Assembly (NCBI GenBank): GCA_964511065.1
Contig: CAZEEG010000012.1
Span: 5,408-69,407, forward strand
Source: CALBRZ01 sp964511065
Lineage (GTDB): Bacteria; Planctomycetota; Planctomycetia; Pirellulales; S012-138
Direction of reading: 5' to 3'
Length of the DNA stretch: 64,000 nucleotides
The translations under genes were made by a program, and so were the position numbers. How positions within the stretch are numbered: the first letter of the stretch is position 1; each line of letters starts with the position of its first letter. A model generated the notes under the pieces. That model had not been told where the DNA came from. It saw only the letters and a list, made by a program, of their open reading frames with translations, and searched no databases. Below, piece after piece: positions 18,092 to 26,760 of the stretch.

Positions 18092-18534
18092 ACGTGGTCC
18101 CCTTTCATCAAGCGTATTCGTTGAGCAGTCGTAATCAGACCGGCTTTTCCCATTTTAAGGAAGACGCCCTTGCTGGGCCGCATTTTCTCGCCTTTGCGAT
18201 TTGGAGGGGCATCGTCGTTGAGCGGCATGAGCGGATAGCCATGCCACGCTTCGCCTTCTCTGGCACTGGGGAATGCCGCCACCTGCTGGCTCCACGTCCC
18301 CAACTCGCGTAATCCGCCACCCTCGGGCTGCACGCCGTACAGCCAGCCGTTATCGCCGACAATTTCAAATTGGTCGGCACTGTCGAAAACCGCAAACTCC
18401 TCTTCCAAGGATAGCTCAGGCAGCCACTGTGCCGCTTGCGGATCGGCTCCGTGGTGCTTGGGCGTGAACTGATACCGATACCCGCTCCGTACGGTTGGAA
18501 CGGGATGAACCCGAATGTTTTGGAGTCTCGGCAT
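18088..18534 (-). CDS. Hypothetical protein, coupled to the downstream propeller-like gene
   Basis: This 148-residue protein was not recognised. It has no signal peptide, membrane helix or Cys pairs. A central acidic segment (LPELSLEEEFAVFDSADQFE) is followed by Gly/Trp-rich turns (GDNGWLYGVQPEGGG) and a basic C-terminal part ending RIRLMKGDHV. Its last four bases overlap the start of the next gene, so the two are very likely an operon. The start at 18534 has no clear Shine-Dalgarno sequence and could be wrong. eboA ends 90 bases upstream on the same strand, which makes a longer transcript plausible. Confidence 0.65.
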   Translation of the reverse strand: MPRLQNIRVHPVPTVRSGYRYQFTPKHHGADPQAAQWLPELSLEEEFAVFDSADQFEIVGDNGWLYGVQPEGGGLRELGTWSQQVAAFPSAREGEAWHGYPLMPLNDDAPPNRKGEKMRPSKGVFLKMGKAGLITTAQRIRLMKGDHV

Positions 18535-18624
18535 CGGCTGCCCCGGGTGGACCCTGTGGACTGGGTAACCGCCTTGCGGCCCTGTCGATCAACGCCTTCT
18601 GACCCTTTGCGTGTTGCTGTTCGT

Positions 18625-19509
18625 TTACGTCTCGGCGGCCTTGGCGATGGTTTCCCAGGTGAACGCTCCTTGAGCGGCCTGCTGGGCCAGTTCAGGGTAT
18701 GCCTTCAAGCTCTCGGCGGCTTGCGGAGCGGGGCAGGCTGCCAAAGCCAGTGCGGCGGCCTGTTGTTCCAGTTCGCTGCCCTCGCTGAGCACGTGCTGCA
18801 AGTCGGCCAGGGCCGCCTTGTCGGCGTGCGGGCCAACGCACCGCCAAAGCTCGGGGCTCACCGGGCGGCCCGCCGCCCAGCGTTCGTGCGCGTAGTCGCA
18901 CAGCATCCGCATCAGCCGAGGGTTGGCACGGTCGTCCAGTCCCACCACCGGCGCCAAAGGCACGCCAATGAACAGGCACTTCAGCACCAATTGGTTCCAG
19001 GCGCCTTCATCGAGTTGTTCGGCCGGGTAAGGGTTGTGATGGGCCACCGCGCAGAACACCGCCTTCATGTTCGTGCGCACGCCTTCGGCCGCCCGGAGCT
19101 TGTGAGAAGCCGGGTAGGGCAGCACCGGCAGCGCCTGGTACAGCGCGACCAGTTCGCCCACGTCGCCCGCGTTGAAGAGCTTGTCGAGCGTTTCCAGGTA
19201 AGCGTTGACATTCGTTTCCGGGACGGCCAACACCAGCCGGGTGCGCGCGGCCTGGTCGATGCTCCAGGTGGACGGGTGCCAGCCGGGCCGGGCCTGCTGC
19301 GCTGCCGCCAGTTCGTCCTCGGTCAGCGCCAGATCGTCCTTACCGGTCTTGCGCGGGACCATTCCAAACGCCAGAAAGAACGACTGCCGGCTCTTGGATG
19401 CCGCGTTATGCTGAGCCTGTTCAAGCCAGGTGAGGACATCGTCGGGAAGACGACGACGGAGCCACGTATCCAGTAATTGCCGAGCCTGTGCCGCCGCTGA
19501 TTCCGTCAT
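18625..19509 (-). CDS. eboA: EboA-family protein
   Basis: This is a 294-residue cytoplasmic protein with the hallmarks of the EboA family: a helical N-terminus (LLDTWLRRRLPDDVLTWL) and FFLAFGMVPRKTGK. The most diagnostic stretch runs from LFNAGDVGELVALYQALPVL through RAAEGVRTNM to NPYPAEQLDEGAWNQLVLKC. Later come DDRANPRLMRMLCDYAHERW and SPELWRCVGP. EboA is part of the eboABCDEF cluster, which is widespread in bacteria and some algal plastids and has been tied to periplasmic delivery of scytonemin precursors in a cyanobacterium. The molecular activity is unknown. The frame is open to 19614, but the ATG at 19509 (MTESAAAQA) gives the usual length. No eboC-F genes are in the window. Confidence 0.82.
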   Translation of the reverse strand: MTESAAAQARQLLDTWLRRRLPDDVLTWLEQAQHNAASKSRQSFFLAFGMVPRKTGKDDLALTEDELAAAQQARPGWHPSTWSIDQAARTRLVLAVPETNVNAYLETLDKLFNAGDVGELVALYQALPVLPYPASHKLRAAEGVRTNMKAVFCAVAHHNPYPAEQLDEGAWNQLVLKCLFIGVPLAPVVGLDDRANPRLMRMLCDYAHERWAAGRPVSPELWRCVGPHADKAALADLQHVLSEGSELEQQAAALALAACPAPQAAESLKAYPELAQQAAQGAFTWETIAKAAET

Positions 19510-19999
19510 AGCAAGTCCAACTTCCAGAGGGAGGGGCCTTGGGCTCTGCCGGGCGTACCGTGCCCCGGCTCGCCGCCGCAGAATGCCACAGCTTTTCCCG
19601 GCGGAGCAACCCAACCGCAGCCCCGATTGGCCGGTTGCCGGCGAGGTCGAAGCTCACGTCGTGGATGCCCTCACCGTCCGTCCATGGTAATGCTGCTGCG
19701 CGCGCGGTTGCAAGTTCACCGAGGGGTGGGCAAAGGCGGCCGCCGGTTTGCCATGCTCCGTGATTGCCCGGCGGACGGCGCTCCTGGTGCGCTCCTGGTG
19801 GCAGAACATGATCTCGGTTCGCCCCCCTGAGGCTGCCAGAACATCCACGCCAGGGCACGGCTCACTGCTCGCGGTTTGGCGCAGTTTTGTTGCACCTTGA
19901 GTTGGCCCTGGTGATAATTCCGGGGCGCGCCACAAGGCACGCCCCTTGCCGATCCAGGCACTTGGTGCCACCAGCTCTTTCTTACCCGGAGCGCCAACT

Positions 20000-21484
20000 G
20001 TGAAACGCTTGCTCTTTCCGAACGTGTTGGCCGCGCTGGCGTGGAGCTTGATTTCGGCGAGCCTGCTGGTTGCCGACGAGTGGAACCAGTGGCGCGGCCC
20101 CAACCGCGACGGCGTGGACCCCGACTCGCCCCGATTGATTGCATCGCTACCCGAGCAGGGACTCCAACCGCTCTGGATCAGCGACGCGATTCCCTCGGGC
20201 GGTTCGGGCGGATGGAGCAGCCCGGTGGTCACGGGCGGCCGGGTGTACCTGTTTGCCCACCTCAAGAACCGCCAGGGCGATCCGCCGCCCAGGCAGTATC
20301 CTTGGCTACCGCCGGACAAACGCGGGGGCATGTCGGAGGCCGAGTACCGGGAGTATGAAGCCAAGCGCCGCGACGAAGACCAGAATCTGAGCAGGTTCTT
20401 TGACTTCCGCGAGCGCGTGTATTGCCTGGATGCAGCCTCCGGCAAGACGCTCTGGGTCAACGACCGCCCTTCGGTCTACAGCCGATTCCTGCAATCGGGC
20501 TCACCGGCCGTGATCGGCGGCAAGGTATATGTCCTGGGCGCCGGCCGCATCGCCCGCTGCCTCGATGCGGCCACCGGGAAAGACCTTTGGGAAACGCGCC
20601 TGCCCGGCGAGTTTCGCGACGAATACATGATGTCGTCGTTTGCCGTGGCCGACGGCGTGGCCGTGGTGCTGTGCGGGCATCTGTTCGGGCTGGACGCTGC
20701 GACCGGCAATCTCATTTGGGAAGGCGACCCCAAGACCACCTCCGGCACCCATTCCTCGCCGGCTGTGTGGAAGCATCAAGACCAGGAATACGTGGTCGCG
20801 AACGTGGCGAGCGATGAAACGATTTGCATCGTTCCGCGCTCAGGCAAGGAACTGTGGCGGGTGCAGTCGCAAGCCCGGCTTTCAACGCCGGTCGTCTCGG
20901 GGGATCGGATGGTGACCCTGGGCGATAGCCGCAAGAAGGGCCTCCGCTGTTTCAAGCTTTCGCCGCAGGGTGCCGAGCAGCTTTGGGTGTACCAGGGAGT
21001 GGCCGACAAAGGCGCCAGCCCTGTGATCGTGGGATCGTATGTCTACGCCCAGGGTGAAAAGCGGTTGGCCTGCGTAAACCTGGCGACCGGTAAGGCAGCC
21101 TGGAGCACGACGCTGGATTTGGCCAATCCGCAGTACACCTCGCTGGTGGCCGGCGACAACAAGGTGATCTACTCGTGCGATGGCGTACTGCTGTTTGAGG
21201 CGACCGACGAGGATTTCAACCCGCTGTTCCAGGCCAAGATGAACCGCGAGGGGCTGCTGGCTTCCGAGGAGGTTCATCGGCGGCTCTTGAAGTTGGATGA
21301 AGTGGAAAAAGGGGAGGGAGGCCTGGAAAAAGCCCGGCAAATTTTCAATTCGGAAGTCGAGAAATTTGGTCCGCTAGCCTGCGCTACACCGGCCCTGGAT
21401 GGGGGGCGGCTCTACATCCGTACGCCACAAGCCATTGTGTGTTATGATCTTAGCGCAGGCGGCGCGGTGCTCGGCGGCGAGTGA
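20000..21484 (+). CDS. PQQ/BamB-like beta-propeller protein, exported
   Basis: This 494-residue protein carries an N-terminal Sec signal (FPNVLAALAWSLISASLLVA) followed by the planctomycete motif DEWNQWRGPNRDGV and WSSPVVTGGRVYLF. That is typical of outer-membrane BamB-like PQQ-repeat proteins found in large numbers in this phylum. Repeats of the type CLDAASGKTLWVND, CLDAATGKDLWETR and FGLDAATGNLIWEG mark successive propeller blades. It is probably periplasmic, and no enzyme activity can be assigned. The GTG at 20000 is preferred over the upstream start at 19946 because GGAG (19988-19991) lies 8 bases before it and the signal peptide then starts correctly. Confidence 0.85.
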   Translation: MKRLLFPNVLAALAWSLISASLLVADEWNQWRGPNRDGVDPDSPRLIASLPEQGLQPLWISDAIPSGGSGGWSSPVVTGGRVYLFAHLKNRQGDPPPRQYPWLPPDKRGGMSEAEYREYEAKRRDEDQNLSRFFDFRERVYCLDAASGKTLWVNDRPSVYSRFLQSGSPAVIGGKVYVLGAGRIARCLDAATGKDLWETRLPGEFRDEYMMSSFAVADGVAVVLCGHLFGLDAATGNLIWEGDPKTTSGTHSSPAVWKHQDQEYVVANVASDETICIVPRSGKELWRVQSQARLSTPVVSGDRMVTLGDSRKKGLRCFKLSPQGAEQLWVYQGVADKGASPVIVGSYVYAQGEKRLACVNLATGKAAWSTTLDLANPQYTSLVAGDNKVIYSCDGVLLFEATDEDFNPLFQAKMNREGLLASEEVHRRLLKLDEVEKGEGGLEKARQIFNSEVEKFGPLACATPALDGGRLYIRTPQAIVCYDLSAGGAVLGGE

Positions 21485-21650
21485 GCCGCGGGTGGCCCCC
21501 CTCGGTCATCGGCCCGATATACTGCTTTGGTGGGGGGCTAGTGCAGCACAATCCGCCAGGAAAACTTACAATAGGAAGAATAGGTTGCCGCGGCGAAGTC
21601 GGTGGACTACAGGCCCCAGGCCCGCGCTGCGGTGATTTGCGCGGTTGTGT

Positions 21651-21668
21651 CCCCCGTCTGTGCGGGGG
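21651..21668. other. Hairpin in the leader of the ECF sigma factor gene
   Basis: CCCCCG (21651-21656) and CGGGGG (21663-21668) pair around a TCTGTG loop. It lies between the propeller gene stop (21484) and the ECF start (21725). It could terminate the first transcript or be part of the sigma factor leader. No T-run follows. Confidence 0.3.
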
Positions 21669-21724
21669 GGCTTGCGTTCCAATACCGCGGTGCCATTCTT
21701 CCTCGCTGCCGAAAGGGCAGATGC

Positions 21725-22282
21725 ATGGAAACGGCGGAAAGCTCCATTGCGCAACTGATCGAAGACCTCAAGCGGGGTAATGAACAAGCGGCCCTGGCTT
21801 TGTGGGAGCGGTATTTGCCGCGTTTGCGGGCGGTGGCAAACCGAACCCTGGCTACGGTTCCGCGCACGGCGGCCGATCAGAGCGATGCCCTGCAGGATGC
21901 CCAGCTCAGCTTCTGGAAAAAAGCCGCCGCCGGCAACCTGCCGGAAGACCTGAACCAGAACAGTCTTTGGGGGCTGTTGCGGGTGATCGTCTTTCGCAAG
22001 GCGTTGCGCCAGGTTCGCAAAGGCAAGGGCGAGGTGCCCGAGGCGGCAATTCCCGACTTCCGCATCGACGACGTGTTTGCGCAGGTCTCGTCGGCCGATT
22101 TCGATCTGCACTGCGAAGAACTGCTGCTCAAGTTGGACGATGGCCTGCGGCAAATTGCCCTGCTCAAGCTGGTCAACCATAAGAACAAGGAAATCGCCAA
22201 GCTGATCGGCCGTTCGGAAAAAACCGTACAGCGCAAGCTGGATTTGATTCGGGTGCTGTGGAACGACGAGTTGCGGGGCTGA
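21725..22282 (+). CDS. ECF-type RNA polymerase sigma factor
   Basis: This 185-residue protein has the two-domain layout of extracytoplasmic-function sigma factors. Region 2 lies at about residues 20-95 (ALWERYLPRLRAVANRTL, then DALQDAQLSFWKKAA for DNA melting). Region 4 is a C-terminal helix-turn-helix (NHKNKEIAKLIGRSEKTVQR). There is no anti-sigma factor gene next to it. Instead a transmembrane Ser/Thr kinase follows 185 bases downstream, a pairing often seen in planctomycetes and suggesting control by phosphorylation. The frame is open to 21602, but the ATG at 21725 with upstream GAAAGGG gives the normal ECF length. Target promoters are unknown. Confidence 0.88.
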   Translation: METAESSIAQLIEDLKRGNEQAALALWERYLPRLRAVANRTLATVPRTAADQSDALQDAQLSFWKKAAAGNLPEDLNQNSLWGLLRVIVFRKALRQVRKGKGEVPEAAIPDFRIDDVFAQVSSADFDLHCEELLLKLDDGLRQIALLKLVNHKNKEIAKLIGRSEKTVQRKLDLIRVLWNDELRG

Positions 22283-22467
22283 GAGTGCGCCGCCGCCAGC
22301 GCGTTTCGGCAGCGCATTCACTGGCCGCCGGGCTTGGGTAGATTGGAGCGCTGGCCAAAACGTCCATTTTTTCCCGCTGCGCGGCATTAGGAAGGCAGTG
22401 GAATCGGGACGGACCCCATGCCGGCCCGCTGCGCGTGACGCAACTCTTTATTCCAGGAGCGTTTACC

Positions 22468-24369
22468 ATGACCGACCGCTTCAAGCTGCTCGAGCGCGAG
22501 GTTGCCCTGGAACTGGATCAACTTTGCGATCGGTTTGAGGACGCCTTCCGCGCCGGCGAAAACCCGGTCATTGAGGATTACCTGGAGGGCATGGCCGAGG
22601 GTGCCTACCGCTCCGGGTTGGCGATGCTCCTGGAGTTAGAACTGGACCTCCGCCGCGAGCAGGGCGAGCTTGGCGTGGCTTCCAGCTACTTTCACCGGTT
22701 TCCCGACCATCACGATACCATTCTCGACGTCCTGGACTCCCAGCGCGATACCCAGAGCGACCACGACGAACGGGGTAGCTTTGGGCTGGCCGCCAGCCGC
22801 TTGGGCCGGTACGAGTTTGCTCCCGGCAAGCCGCTCGGGGAGGGCACGTTCGGCAAGGTTTACCAGGCTTGGGATACGCGTCTGCGGCGCAACGTGGCGA
22901 TCAAGGTGCCGCGGCCCGACAAGCTCGATAAAGACCTGTTCTTGCGCGAAGCCAGGGCCATCTCGCAACTCAAGCACGCCAACATCTGCACCGTTTACGA
23001 TGTGGATGAAGACGAAGGCCGGCCCTACATGGTGATGGAACTGATCGAAGGGCCCAAGCTTTCAGAACGGCTCAGCAAGGAGCGGCTTTCCCAGGGCGAA
23101 GCCGTACGGATCGTCTACGAAGTGGCGCAGGCCCTGGAACATGCCCACGGCCAGGGCATCGTTCACCGCGATCTGAAGCCGGCCAATATCATGCTCCGCG
23201 GGGGGCGGGAACCCGTGGTGCTCGATTTTGGTCTGGCCAAGGTGGCCGCTGCCAGCGAAACGCTGATGCAGGAGAACACGGCCCTGGGAACGGCTCTGTA
23301 CATGCCGCCGGAGCAGGCCACTGGCGATCTCGCCGCGGTCGGCCCGGCCTCTGATGTCTATAGTCTCGGCATGGTGCTGTACGAGGCGCTGACCGGTGAA
23401 TTGCCGTTCTCCGGAACGATGCGTTCGGTGCTTCAGCAGGTGAAGGATCGTGACGTGCCCGACGCCGCGACCCGCTGCCCTGAAATCCCGCCGGGCCTGG
23501 CATCGGTGTGTGCCAAGGCTTGTGCCAAGGTCGCCTCCGACCGCTACGCCAGCATGGCCGATTTCGCCGCGGCACTGCGGCCGTACCTGCCCGCCGGCCA
23601 TCGCGATTACGTGGAGGCTGCGCCCGCTGGGGCCCCGGCAGGTCGCTGGCGTTGGATTGGGCTGGCGGCGGCAGCGGCGGCTACGGCGGCGGCCATCGCG
23701 ATCTGGATCGGATGGCAACCTGGAGAAGGTGGCAATCCATCCGGTGCCGATCAGGTGATAGCCGGCGCCGGCTCCGGCACTGCGCCCACTCCGGTCGGTC
23801 CTTCGATTGCCGCGAACCCGCCAGCGGAATCCAGCACCGCGCCGTCCGATCCGTCCGCTGGCCATGCGATTGGAGATCGTGAGGCCGGCGGCGAATTGCC
23901 TTCAGGCGGCAGCCTGGCGACAGGGGAGGGCACGCGGCAAAATTCCGGTGATCCACCTGTTGCCGCGCCGTCGCCGGAAGTCGAGGTGGCGGGGTCGGGC
24001 AGCGGTGGCCATAGCCTTCCGCTGACGAGGCCCGATGGTTCCCAGGAACCGGGCACGGCGGCCTTGAGCCCGGGCGAGCAGCTTGACGCCCTGTTGGAGG
24101 ACTTGTCCCGGTATTCCGGCGATTCTGAGGAGGAGTTGCGGCCGGAATTGATTCAACGCAGCATCGACCTGGGCTTGGGCATATTCCGGGGAACCGAAGA
24201 GCAGCGGCGGGCCATCCGCGAAGCGTGGGCCAACCGTCTGCGACGCCGGGCCAGTGAAGCCGCTGCGGCCGACCAGGAAGGCGACGGGCAGGATATGAGG
24301 CCAGCTTCGCCCGATGGTCGCCAGCCCAGCCGTCCCTTGCAGCGGATCTTCGGTCCCAAGTCGCGCTAG
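22468..24369 (+). CDS. Transmembrane Ser/Thr protein kinase
   Basis: This 633-residue kinase has a cytoplasmic N-terminal helical region (residues 1-112) and a Hanks-type kinase domain at about 114-390. Key residues are all present: the Gly loop LGEGTFGKVYQA, catalytic Lys146 in VAIKV, HRDLKPAN at 233-240 and DFG at 253-255. It should therefore be active. One membrane helix follows (about 395-417), then a Pro/Ser/Gly-rich exported linker and a helical C-terminal segment rich in Arg and Glu. AGGAG (22455-22459) sits 8 bases before the ATG. It lies after the ECF sigma gene and before a small membrane protein gene, likely one operon. Its substrates, perhaps the sigma factor, are inferred only. 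Confidence 0.9.
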   Translation: MTDRFKLLEREVALELDQLCDRFEDAFRAGENPVIEDYLEGMAEGAYRSGLAMLLELELDLRREQGELGVASSYFHRFPDHHDTILDVLDSQRDTQSDHDERGSFGLAASRLGRYEFAPGKPLGEGTFGKVYQAWDTRLRRNVAIKVPRPDKLDKDLFLREARAISQLKHANICTVYDVDEDEGRPYMVMELIEGPKLSERLSKERLSQGEAVRIVYEVAQALEHAHGQGIVHRDLKPANIMLRGGREPVVLDFGLAKVAAASETLMQENTALGTALYMPPEQATGDLAAVGPASDVYSLGMVLYEALTGELPFSGTMRSVLQQVKDRDVPDAATRCPEIPPGLASVCAKACAKVASDRYASMADFAAALRPYLPAGHRDYVEAAPAGAPAGRWRWIGLAAAAAATAAAIAIWIGWQPGEGGNPSGADQVIAGAGSGTAPTPVGPSIAANPPAESSTAPSDPSAGHAIGDREAGGELPSGGSLATGEGTRQNSGDPPVAAPSPEVEVAGSGSGGHSLPLTRPDGSQEPGTAALSPGEQLDALLEDLSRYSGDSEEELRPELIQRSIDLGLGIFRGTEEQRRAIREAWANRLRRRASEAAAADQEGDGQDMRPASPDGRQPSRPLQRIFGPKSR

Positions 24370-24432
24370 GCCGTACTGACAAGGCAGATGGACGTGTAAG
24401 GGGCAGCAAGACAGATCGGAAGCGGGACCGCC

Positions 24433-24819
24433 ATGCAGACCGATTCCTCTCCCGACCAGCATCAACCGGCGGATACCAACCCGCTGGCCGAGTATCAATA
24501 TGCAATCGGGCCAGAGTCGGACGTTCTGCGCCGGGCACCGGCCGTCACCGGCAGTCTGTCGGAACCGGAGCCGCCGCCGGACGAGTGCCGTCAGTTTTCG
24601 CTTGGCCAGTTGCTGGGCGCGACGGTCGTGATCGCGCTGTTCATGGCCCCCGCCCAGTTTCTCAGTCCGCCCGTTTATGCCGGCTTGATGGGGATCTTCA
24701 CGCTGGTATTCCTGGGACTATGGACGCTTTACGAGTTGCGCGGCGCACTGGTGCTGGTGGCATTTCTGATGCTGCTGACCGCCTATGGCGTCGCTTCATG
24801 GATGGCGGCAGGGTTCTGA
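24433..24819 (+). CDS. Small hypothetical membrane protein
   Basis: This 128-residue protein has a polar, Pro/Asp-rich N-terminal half (about 55 residues). Three hydrophobic segments follow: LLGATVVIALFMAPAQFL, VYAGLMGIFTLVFLGLWTLY and LVLVAFLMLLTAYGVASWMA. The family was not recognised. It follows the kinase gene by 63 bases on the same strand and is probably co-expressed. Its last 24 bases overlap the 3' end of the P450 gene on the opposite strand, so one of the two C-termini may be shorter in reality than drawn. GGAAGCGGG lies about 6 bases before the start. Confidence 0.7.
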   Translation: MQTDSSPDQHQPADTNPLAEYQYAIGPESDVLRRAPAVTGSLSEPEPPPDECRQFSLGQLLGATVVIALFMAPAQFLSPPVYAGLMGIFTLVFLGLWTLYELRGALVLVAFLMLLTAYGVASWMAAGF

Positions 24820-26313
24820 GGACTTGCCGCCTCCCAGCACGCCCGTGCAGTGGCTTGCCGGGGGTGAGGCAAGCTGTGTGGCCGTTGGATGCTCGCCGGC
24901 ACTGCGCGGCAGCAGTTCCATCGGCAGCCCTTGCCGGGGCCGCAGCGTCACGGTGGGCCAAGGGGTGATTGCCTGGGCCGGAGGGAGGCGGAATCGGAAG
25001 CGCTGCGCGATGGTGGCCACAACCAGCATGGCTTCGATCATGGCGAACTGGTTTCCGATGCAGACTCTCGGCCCGCCCCCGAACGGGAAGTAGGCATACT
25101 TGGAAACCGGCTGGGCGTCGAGCCACCGCCGGGGGTTAAACGTCAGTGGGTCGGGCCACCAGCGCTGGTCGCGGTGGACAACCCATTGCGGCATCACAAC
25201 CGCCGTGCCCCGCCGCACCCGGTACTTGCCAATCTGTACGTCGGTCCGGGGCATCCGGCCGATGGCATATACGGGCGGAAACAACCGCATAGCTTCCTTC
25301 ACGATACACTCGGTGAACTTCAGGGCCGGCAGATCGGCCACGCTCGCCGCGCGGTCGCCCAATACGTGATGCAGTTCGGCATGCAGTTGTTCTTCGATGT
25401 CAGGATGCAGGGCGAGCAGGTACCACGTCCAGGTCAAGGCGACCGCCGTCGTTTCGTGCCCTGCCAGGAAGAGCGTCATTACCTCGTCCAGCAGTTGCTT
25501 GTCGGTCATGCCGGTGCTGGTTCCGTGGTGCCGGGCCAAAATCAGCCGCGAGAGCAGATCGTGGCCCGGTTCGGCCAGCTGCCGTTTTTGGGCAATGATG
25601 CCAGCGACAATCTGCCGGAGTGTGCGAACGGCCCGATTGACGCGCAGGTTGTGCGGCGAAGGTACCCAGTTGGGCACCGGCACGGCAGCCTCGAAGCGGT
25701 AACGGAAGTCGTCGAGCACCACTTCCAGCGACTGTTCCACCTGGGCGAACGCCTCGGCGGCCACTTCCACGTCCAACAGCGCTTTGGCCACGATGGCTAG
25801 TGTCAGCCGCATCATCTCGCCGTGCAGGTCGCGCGTTTCGCCGGCTTTCCAGCTTTCAAGCGTACACATCGTGCGGGCGACCATGTTGGCGCCGTAGCTT
25901 TCGAGCCTGGCCCGGGCGAACTCGGGCTGCATCAACCGCCGCTGTCCGAGCCAGAAATCGTCCTCGCTGTTGAGGAGTCCATTGCCCAACAGGGGCTGCA
26001 GAAATCGCAGGGCATAGTGCTTGTGGTAGCTGCGATTATCGTGAACGAGAATTTGTTCGATCAGTTGGGGATGGCTGACCAGTACCACCTGCCGCGGCCC
26101 GAGCCGGTACCCGGCCACGTCGCCCACGTTTTCGGCCGTATTGGTGAGAAATTCCAGCAGTCCCTTGCGAATGGTGGGCAGGCTGCCCAGGAGGCGCGAG
26201 TCGGCGACGCGGCGCGGCGGTTCGATCAGTTCGGCCATGGGACCATCGCGGGGTAAGGGGTGACGTTGCGGCAGGTTTGGCAGCGTCTCAGAGGCTTGCG
26301 CGATTTGCGGCAC
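24796..26313 (-). CDS. Cytochrome P450
   Basis: This 505-residue protein has all P450 landmarks: the I-helix oxygen-activation motif AGHETT (284-289), the K-helix ExxR as EAMR (340-343), and the heme loop FPFGGGPRVCIG with the thiolate Cys418. The sequence style (WPDPLTFNPRRW, RWDxx-type meander) resembles the CYP102/CYP110 group of fatty-acid and terpenoid oxidases, but the substrate is not predictable. No ferredoxin or reductase domain is fused and none is nearby. The start drawn is a GTG at 26313, and the ATG at 26238 would remove a Pro/Gln-rich leader. There is no membrane anchor. The 3' end overlaps the convergent membrane protein gene by 24 bases. Confidence 0.9.
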   Translation of the reverse strand: MPQIAQASETLPNLPQRHPLPRDGPMAELIEPPRRVADSRLLGSLPTIRKGLLEFLTNTAENVGDVAGYRLGPRQVVLVSHPQLIEQILVHDNRSYHKHYALRFLQPLLGNGLLNSEDDFWLGQRRLMQPEFARARLESYGANMVARTMCTLESWKAGETRDLHGEMMRLTLAIVAKALLDVEVAAEAFAQVEQSLEVVLDDFRYRFEAAVPVPNWVPSPHNLRVNRAVRTLRQIVAGIIAQKRQLAEPGHDLLSRLILARHHGTSTGMTDKQLLDEVMTLFLAGHETTAVALTWTWYLLALHPDIEEQLHAELHHVLGDRAASVADLPALKFTECIVKEAMRLFPPVYAIGRMPRTDVQIGKYRVRRGTAVVMPQWVVHRDQRWWPDPLTFNPRRWLDAQPVSKYAYFPFGGGPRVCIGNQFAMIEAMLVVATIAQRFRFRLPPAQAITPWPTVTLRPRQGLPMELLPRSAGEHPTATQLASPPASHCTGVLGGGKSSEPCRHP

Positions 26314-26760
26314 TTGCCCAAGCTGCCAGGCGGTAGACGCTTAAGCGTGCGAACCGATCTGCCGTTTCGTCTTCTTGGAAACTTCATCGTTCCTTCATCT
26401 TGCCGACCTAAGCTCTGGCCATCGCCAGTGCAGGCGCACGTTGCCGTCCCTGCAACAGCGCAAGGGAGCGGCCGATGTTACGAACCAAAAAACGAATAGG
26501 GTAACCCCAAATTCTTTATGCGTTTGCGCTATCGGGCCGTGCGAATAGATGCCTGCCGCACGGTGACCAATTTGGGGGGGCGGTGCCTTGACCGCCGGGC
26601 CGGTTGCCGTGCGGGGGGAGAGTGGCGGCCTGCCGCGGGGGGCCACGCACGCGCACCATGCCTGCTGTCCGCGGTCCCCCAGACTTGAAATAATGGGTTC
26701 GATGCCGCCGATACTCCGCCGCGGCGGCTCGGCACCTCACGCAACGTTGGCAGTTTTGAC
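26314..26760. other. Intergenic stretch between divergent genes
   Basis: These 447 bases separate the divergent P450 and response-regulator genes. No gene is supported. One AT-richer patch (about 26480-26530) would be a reasonable place for promoters, but no element could be assigned. Confidence 0.45.
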
